A DNA stretch of 64,000 bases from Apodospora peruviana (Eukaryota; Ascomycota; Sordariomycetes; Sordariales; Lasiosphaeriaceae), in NCBI GenBank assembly GCA_033439685.1, contig JAUEDM010000008.1:1550001-1614000 (forward strand), read 5' to 3'. Position 1 is the stretch's first letter. Each line of letters starts with the position of its first letter. The notes beneath the pieces were generated by a model. That model did no database searches. It saw only the letters and a program-made list of their open reading frames with translations, and was not told where the DNA came from. This document shows, piece after piece, positions 57,813 to 64,000 of this stretch. Position numbers and translations under genes: made by a program.

Positions 57813-59249
57813 TCAAACCCGGTGTCGCACAACAGGATATGCAACCTTGTGCCGCCGTATTAGCGGAGCTTGTGGCGGGCAATTTCCTCCGTCTCGCTTC
57901 GTCGTGTCGCTGTTGGCCAGACTGTCACCTTTGACTCCGATCCCTCCGGTCAGACTACCGGGTCCGAAGTCGGGCTGGCCGCCGAGACTGCCAAAGATAT
58001 CGCCGACATAATTGCTTGTGTGGATCCCTCGTCTGAAGGCGCAGTCCCAGTTGCCGATGATACCCTTGACAATTTCTATCCCGGCCAAGAAAATGTTCTC
58101 AATGGCAATCCTATAGCCATTCTGCTGGACGACGAGCAAATTGTCGTATGAGCTCATATCGGGAGGAGGCCGGTCGAAATTAGAGCCTTGTTGATGACGC
58201 CTTGTTAGCAACTTCCCCATGGCCCTGGCTGGAATGAATGCTTACCAGTCCTCATCACGATGATACGGGAGTAGTCGGCCAGCCCGCCAATGGAAGCCCG
58301 AGTCAAGGCCTCGAGGATTGCGCTGTCCTCCTGAGCGGTCATGCAGTACCGTCCGGTGCCGTTTGTCCAGAGCCTCGTGACGTTCTCGAAGGCTTCGCTC
58401 AGGAGGTTGCCCGACCAGTATACATCGCTCGTGGCCGTGTCGCACTTCACAACCAACGGGGCGCCGGCGGCAGCGCCGTATACATCACTTGCCGGTACGT
58501 ACCTCTCCCGATACGAATCGCAATCCTCATTGTCGCTCAGATTAGCCCTGAGAGCAAAGGTATAGGCCAAATCACGCAGTGCTTCGTTGACTTCGAATAC
58601 CTCGGTGCCATATAGCGTGGTCGGATACTGGTTCGGCTGGGAGGTGCCGTATGAGAAGTAGCCCGTCGAGAAGTTGTCTGGCATCTCACGAACATCAAAC
58701 TCGTATTGAAGAGCGACCTGAACGGAGAAGCGGGCAAGAGCGACGCCGCCGAGAGTCGCATACTTGGGGTTGACACCGGCAATGCCAGCAAGTAAGAAAT
58801 ACGTCAGACGCAGATCGAGCTTGGGAGAAAGCGCCAGCGCCGTGATGGTAACGGCTGCATTGATCTCAGACTCGCCCGTCGTCACCTGGCAGACGGTGAA
58901 GTTGGCGGTGCAATGAACGTTGGGATACATCATAGAAAGACCTGGCGTGGAAATGTTGACAGCGAGCAAATCGCCCAACCCGCTACCTGGCATGTTCTCG
59001 TACCAGACATTGGCTTCTGGGGCGAACTGTACGGGGTTTAGCCACTGATCTGGTTTCAACAAAGGTGTCGTCTGTAGGGTACGGAGGGTAGAAAGTACTT
59101 GCCATGCTGATGATCATGACTCTAGGAGCAATCGGGCCACCGGAAGGAGGGCCCTTGACCTTAGCAGGCGCAGCCCATGCGATATCCGAATGAAATAGAG
59201 CCGGCAGAGCAACGACCAACCAGGCCGAAGCCCACACTTGACGGAACAT
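57813..59249 (-). CDS. NUP-family purine nucleoside permease-like protein
   Basis: Three exons (59249-59103, 59026-58246, 58186-57813) encode 433 aa. The start at 59249 puts a signal peptide first (hydrophobic 8-19, ending AWA); the in-frame upstream start would bury it. Intron 1 appears to be GC-AG, joining RVMIISM to FAPEANVWYENMPG exactly as in the family. Intron 2 (59 nt) is GT-AG and yields RIIVMRTGSNFDRPPPDMSS. Signature segments: VHCTANFTVCQVTTGESEIN, YFLLAGIAGVNPKYATLGGV, ALQYEFDVREMP, YGTEVFEVNEALR and CDTATSDVYWSGNLLSEAFE. The last exon contains VGDIFGSLGGQPDFGPGSLT. NUP proteins are linked to purine nucleoside uptake but resemble the nucleoside phosphorylase fold, so the molecular role is debatable. 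Secreted or cell-surface by signal peptide. Confidence 0.87.
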
Positions 59250-62200
59250 TCTGCGGCTCGGTAACGCGAGGTACGATGCGGACCAGATGAGACGGATCTG
59301 GGGTTGTACGTGGTGTAAGAATATTATTATTCGCGCATCGATTGATAAATCGGTATTTGGCACTCGCACCGAATTCCCAGAACTGGAGATTAAGAATTAA
59401 AAGGACAGTTTTGCTGTCCACGAGCGGAAAGAATACTGGGAGAACAAGTGCGGACGCAGAACATTAAATGGATGAACCCCGAGGCTGCCCCATCCCGGTC
59501 CCGACTTGGAATTCACTGCGTGGAAGCCGGACTCACAGAATGTTATTCACTTGTGAGACAGGCGACACTGCAAAATGCCGTCCAAGTCACTGCTGGCTGG
59601 CTTGGCTTTCCATCGTACCTATCGCTAGTGAATGACAAAACTGTTCGGGGGCCACGCGTCGACCCAAGTTCTGTTCATCCCAGGTTCAACGGATGAACGA
59701 AGACTCGCGTTTGTCGCTGTAACGAGGGACCGGAAGTTCCAGGTTCCCAGCAAACGATAAGATGGAAAATAAACCGCTTCGACTGTCGGTGGAATCCAGT
59801 TCGTGGGTAGACAATGTTCCGCACAACTGGGTCGGGACCGACGTATGTGTCTTCTCAGAGCTTCGTCATAGAAGAGGAGAAGCGGGCAAGGCCCGAAGAT
59901 GACTGCGCTCAAGGCCGCTCCTGCCGTTTAAGAACCCTCCGGCTGAAGTTGAAGCAGGTGCAGATCGGAGACCCACACACGACGCAATGTGACCGGCGGC
60001 AGGACCAGATCGCCAGCACCTTCCCGTCGAAGATCCGGCGGGTGCTCACAACGACCCGCTGTTAGTAAGGCCGGGTTTTCGCGCCTTAAATTTGGTGCAC
60101 TCTTAACAGACCGAACTCCCATGACCCCAAGCAACCGGGACAAGATCGAAAGACTTTTCCGAGCCGCCATAGCACCCTGACCGAGAACTACGCCGGGAAC
60201 CGTGCCTGTTAAAAAGTGATAGTCGAGAGACCAAGTTAACGTGTGAAAACCTGACCTCACTAACAGACGAACTTTCCTTCAGTTTTCGCTCAAGACCACG
60301 CCCCTGTGCCATTCCAGGATCAAAACCTCCATCCAGCGGGCACAGAAGAAACATGTTCATTTCCCATTGCTATATATTTGTGAATTGTTTATCAGCCCGA
60401 TCGACCTCTTCCGAGACATGGATTTGCCAAAAGGTGATGCACGCCATGCACTCTGTTGCATGACACAACGGATGATGCAAGACATGATAATAGGCATGCC
60501 GTACAAACAGCCTGCAGTATGGCGTCGGATTGAGGTGTCTGTTTCACCCGCGTTGGGTTTAAGAGCATGCGAGAAGCAGTGTCAGTACCCATTCTCAACA
60601 GCCTTACCAGCATAGTATCTCTGGTACTCGTGTAGCTGACTTGACCGTAACGTGGCACGGCGATCTCGTTGGGACTTTCATTGGAACGGGCAAGTTGTGC
60701 CATCAGGTGCTTTTATTTCCCGGTCGCAGATCACTGATCAAGCTTTGGTGGCGCCTGTAAAGAGGGCCCATCTCCCGCTGTCAAGTGCGCTCGGAGCGGC
60801 TTTCCCGGCCCGGGCCGTTAGGACCTTGACGCCATAACCGGACCTGCGGAAGAGGAAGCAAAGCCGAGTGGAAGACCATCGAGCCGTGTGATGGACGCAA
60901 AGAAGAAGCAAACATGATCTCAAGCCCGACTCGTGGTGTGCTCGTTACACAGTACGTTACCGCCGCCACTCAATAAGCCCCATAGATCTGTCTCTCCGTT
61001 TTGACGTCCGGTATGTTTCAATTGTTGGTTTATATTTGGAAACATTATACCGGAAATGGAGATATTGGAAACACCGAGCGTTCCCTGCCACAGGCTCACA
61101 ACCACAGTCCAGTTGTCATCATCCAGGTCATATCACATGTCAAGATGACTCCTGGGTGGTGGAGTTGACAACCGTTAATCCCGTGTTGCAAAGTGTCCTA
61201 CTAGACACGTGTGTTCTATTAGCGGTGGTACGTCTGAACACAACAACTCGAAAGGTAACTTGTAAGAATGGAACGTATGTCTGGAAAATGCAGACTCTAA
61301 TTCCCTTGGCTCATCATGAATCTCGGGACCTGTTCGTGATTGGCGCGCTACTAGGCATACTCGAGGCACAACGCCGTTGATGTTACATCTTCATGGTGTT
61401 CGATATTGTAAAGATGCTTCTCACCATAAGATTTGCCGATTGTTGCAACCGAGACGAGAATAGCTACGCGAAAAGGCAAGTATAAAATGTCCAACCGCTC
61501 ATTGTGTTCCTCGAAGTTTCCACATCTTTAAAGTATTTGCAGATGATGTTCCCACATGTCTGCGGCCGGTTTAGACTTTAGATTAAGTCGTCCGTGGTTT
61601 GGGTTAGGACTCCCATTCCCCGGTCTCAGCTCGTAGTGATATTGCCAGTGGAGCTTTGGTGTGTAGATGATTTGGCGTTGACATGTCGGCTCCTGGTCTC
61701 GACTACGTTGTCAGGCCTCCTATGAAGTCATTTCGGTCAATTTACCCGCGTTCAGGGGCTCAAAGGCTGTACAATGTGGACAACACCAGGATATCTCGCG
61801 CCCAAATAGCATCTGCACTGCTACCTGGATTTCGAGCTATCGGCGGCACGAAGCAGCTTAATAGCAGTGGGTTCCTAGGTGATATATGGTGTAGTGTCGA
61901 TTGGGGCAGGGTGATGGATACAGCACGGATCAGACGGAAGTCTGGCCTGGGCAAAATGATACCGTTGAGCTGGATTTCTTCGACGGAACAATATCACCAG
62001 TTTTAGCCGGTATATGGCTGCTGGGGTCTACCGACCTGAGAGGACCGTACCGCACCCCCAATTCGTTCCAGTAAGGTAGATTCAGGCCCCAATCTGGGAG
62101 TCAGGGTTGTTGCCGGCGAACCGAAGGACTTTGGGCCAGGTCCTCCCACGTTTCCTACTCAAAGAGACATCGGCAACCGAAGGCTACAATACAACATCGT

Positions 62201-62455
62201 CATATTGAGCTGTCGTCCTCACAAATCATGATGCTGGGCGACATCGAGAGCGCAGGCGATATTGCGGTTAATATGATGACTGTGTGCTCGATGTTGATGG
62301 GTGTACGTGTCTGTTCGTCTATATAATCGACGTCAGTTTCTCTCTCGGATTTGCACTCGTTCCAGGGTGCTTTCTTGCCTTGTAGGAGGTTGAGTCTCCA
62401 ATCGCTGGGTATCTGATACAGTTCTAATACCAACACACATCACACCTTGACCAAG
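59250..62455. other. 3.2-kb intergenic stretch
   Basis: No supported gene. ORFs near 60.4 kb and 61.7 kb (up to 107 codons) have no recognisable features. Its right end holds the promoter of the small secreted protein. Confidence 0.45.
62320..62326 (+). promoter_or_regulatory. TATA-like box of the small secreted protein gene
   Basis: TATATAA 130 nt before the start codon, a spacing similar to that at the AA9 gene. Motif match only. Confidence 0.4.
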
Positions 62456-62796
62456 ATGCGATCAGTCATCTGGCTACTCGCCCTGGGAATCTGGGGAGGA
62501 TCGGCAATTCAGGCGGGCACATGCGAATGGTACCTGGGAGCGGACGACTGCATCTGTATGAACAGCACCGACGGGTCATTGATGAGGACCCAGACCACCA
62601 CTTGCTGCAAAGCCACTGGGTACAAGACAACAAACAATGTACGTCGTGCCATGAGAGGGTGTACGTGATCGTTGCCAGTGACTGACATTAGCTCGTTCCG
62701 TCGCAGATCTGTGGTGTCGACAGAGGTAATCGCCAAGACTTCAAAGACTGCTGCAAGGGATTGAACCAGGAAAGCATCATTGGCCACTGTCGCTGA
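62456..62796 (+). CDS. Small secreted cysteine-rich protein (effector-like)
   Basis: Two exons (62456-62638, 62707-62796) encode 90 aa; the 68-nt intron is GTACGT...CGCAG, phase 0. Residues 1-20 are a signal peptide (MRSVIWLLALGIWGGSAIQA) with predicted cleavage after QA. The mature chain of about 70 residues has nine Cys, including two CC pairs (TTCCK and DCCKG), and ends GHCR. This size, secretion signal and Cys density are typical of fungal effectors, antimicrobial peptides or surface proteins. I recognise no named family and make no claim on function. The preceding TTG is not a likely start; the ATG at 62456 directly opens the signal peptide. An odd Cys count suggests one free Cys or a dimer link. 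Confidence 0.75.
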
Positions 62797-63608
62797 AGAG
62801 GGACACCATTCGAAATCTTGACGAGGACATTGAAGATGGAACTGTGACGGAGACCGAAACGATGAATTTTTCTGTGAGAGGCAAATTAACCAAGTTCGAA
62901 CGATGTTACTGAAGCCACAACTTTGGATTGCCTTCATCATTACAACGGAGAACGGTGTCTGGGATTCATCATTTCCGTGTGTCGAAGGCATATCCGGAGT
63001 TGGGGTTGGGAGTAGGCCAGAATGGAGTTTGGTACCATTGCGTTGTAGCTATCTCGACCATTGTCCACTCCTTGACCTTAATGTTCGAGCTTAAATTCCT
63101 TCAAGAGATCTAATAAATGTCAAGAAAGGACTTTCCATGTTCGGGGAAAATCGAGTGAAGATGGAATCCATTGATTGTAATGTGCTTGGCAGCTGACAGC
63201 TGACAGCTGTCCCGGGTCCGAAGCTGCATCCCACTTCGAGATTTCAGGGGAGAAGCAGCGCTGTCAAGCGCGAGGGGCAACAACCCGGAGCTTTTGCGCA
63301 TGAACTTCATTTCTTCGCGAAAACGACGCGAAACACGGTCTCTGCAATCGTGACTACCGCTTCACTTCAGCCAGCCAATCGACACCCTACACCTGCACTA
63401 ATCTCAGACGGCAAGTGCAGAAACTTCCAGGCCACTTGCAAAGTCTCTACACCGTAAATTGACCACGTTCCTGTTTAACCCGTACTTCAAGGTTAAGTCG
63501 CGTCGTCTAGGCTGGATCGATATACCGTTCGCACCAAGTTCTAGTCGATCTTCAAACCTCTTCAATCTCGAACGCAAGCTCAGACGAAAGCACAACCCGC
63601 AACTTGAT
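62797..63608. other. Intergenic; promoter of the last gene
   Basis: Contains the CAGCTG triplet array and, further down, GACGCGAAAC-type sequence shortly before the last gene. No coding signal. Confidence 0.45.
63190..63209. promoter_or_regulatory. Three CAGCTG palindromes at 7-nt spacing
   Basis: CAGCTG occurs three times in a row, each separated by one A (CAGCTGACAGCTGACAGCTG). CAGCTG is an E-box-type palindrome that bHLH-like factors can bind. About 400 nt upstream of the last gene's ATG. It may also be a chance microsatellite. Confidence 0.35.
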
Positions 63609-64000
63609 ATGTCTTTGTTGGGCCTGAATCCCCAGGCTCTGGGGAAGTGCAGTAGATGCCTGTTACCTCGCATCTCGACTCTGCCTGGCAGGAACTCGGT
63701 TGTGAACTTGCGACAACCCCTCCGACAAGCCACAACCGCAGCGAAGCCTCGACCAAAGAAGACGGTCAAGCTGAACGATGACGTTGCCGCCGTTACGAAA
63801 AAGACATTGAGCACTCGGAGTTCGGGAACGACCGTCGCCAAGTCCACAAAGAAGAACAAGATCGAGGTTCCGCCAGCTGAGACGCCAGCTACCACGGCGA
63901 AGACGGCAGCCAAGTTCACCCGAGCTGCTTTGACAAGCACAAGCGCCGCCGCCCGCGGAAAGAGCAAGACAGACATCCCGGTTGCTGTTCCACGGCCGGC
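63609..64000 (+). CDS. Partial gene: basic, possibly mitochondrial protein (5' end only)
   Basis: An ORF opens at ATG 63609 and stays open for 130 codons to the window edge. The first ~45 residues are rich in Arg, Leu, Ser and Gln with no acids (RCLLPRISTLPGRNSVVNL), which looks like a mitochondrial targeting sequence. A CSRC pair lies at 14-17. What follows is Lys/Thr/Ala-rich low-complexity sequence (KKTVKLNDDVAAVTKK, STKKNKIEVPPAETP) typical of a linker before a folded domain that must lie outside the window. A 190-codon ORF on the opposite strand is its shadow. Product unknown; the localisation is inferred from composition only. Confidence 0.55.
   Translation, partial: MSLLGLNPQALGKCSRCLLPRISTLPGRNSVVNLRQPLRQATTAAKPRPKKTVKLNDDVAAVTKKTLSTRSSGTTVAKSTKKNKIEVPPAETPATTAKTAAKFTRAALTSTSAAARGKSKTDIPVAVPRP

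Noticed and set aside
59250..59369. Upstream in-frame start of the NUP gene
   Set aside because: Would bury the signal peptide that begins at the ATG 59249.

Overview
The window is nuclear DNA of a filamentous ascomycete (Pezizomycotina, most likely a sordariomycete). The signs are short GT-AG introns of about 55-90 nt with recognisable branch sites, compact intron-poor genes, plant-cell-wall CAZymes (AA9, GH79, CE4), HET-domain sequence, an IKS1-type kinase and a membrane-bound terpene cyclase of the PaxB/Pyr4 type. I see no tRNA, rRNA, CRISPR array or complete transposon. Exon structures were built by hand from frame continuity, splice consensus and family alignment from memory. None was checked by a database search.

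Left part (1-8.0 kb): an intact GT1 glycosyltransferase is followed by a run of decayed genes. These are a CaCA-type cation exchanger relic, a HET relic that it splices into in frame, and an APH-like phosphotransferase pseudogene with a lost start, two stops and several frameshifts. From 8.0 to 30.6 kb there is a very long stretch with no convincing gene. It holds homopolymer and trinucleotide tracts and a few weak coding relics.

Right part (30.6-64 kb): normal gene density. In order: a 310-aa protein of unknown function (-); a secreted CE4 polysaccharide deacetylase (+); a possible small specialised-metabolism group made of a PaxB/Pyr4-type terpene cyclase (-), a LovD/beta-lactamase-like serine hydrolase (+) and a P450 (-); an AA9 LPMO (-); a fructosamine-3-kinase-like protein (-); a GH79 glycosidase (+); a zinc-finger-like protein (+); a 54-aa Cys/His-rich microprotein (-); the IKS1 kinase (-) with a 24-base homopolymer in an intron; a NUP purine nucleoside permease (-) with a probable GC-AG intron; a small secreted cysteine-rich protein (+); and the start of a gene that runs off the window end (+).

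How they may work together: AA9, GH79 and CE4 are secreted carbohydrate-active enzymes fitting a plant-biomass or plant-associated lifestyle. The cyclase, hydrolase and P450 could tailor a terpenoid or meroterpenoid, but the window contains no polyketide synthase, prenyltransferase or epoxidase to supply substrate. The left-hand relics suggest an accessory region turning over incompatibility-type genes.
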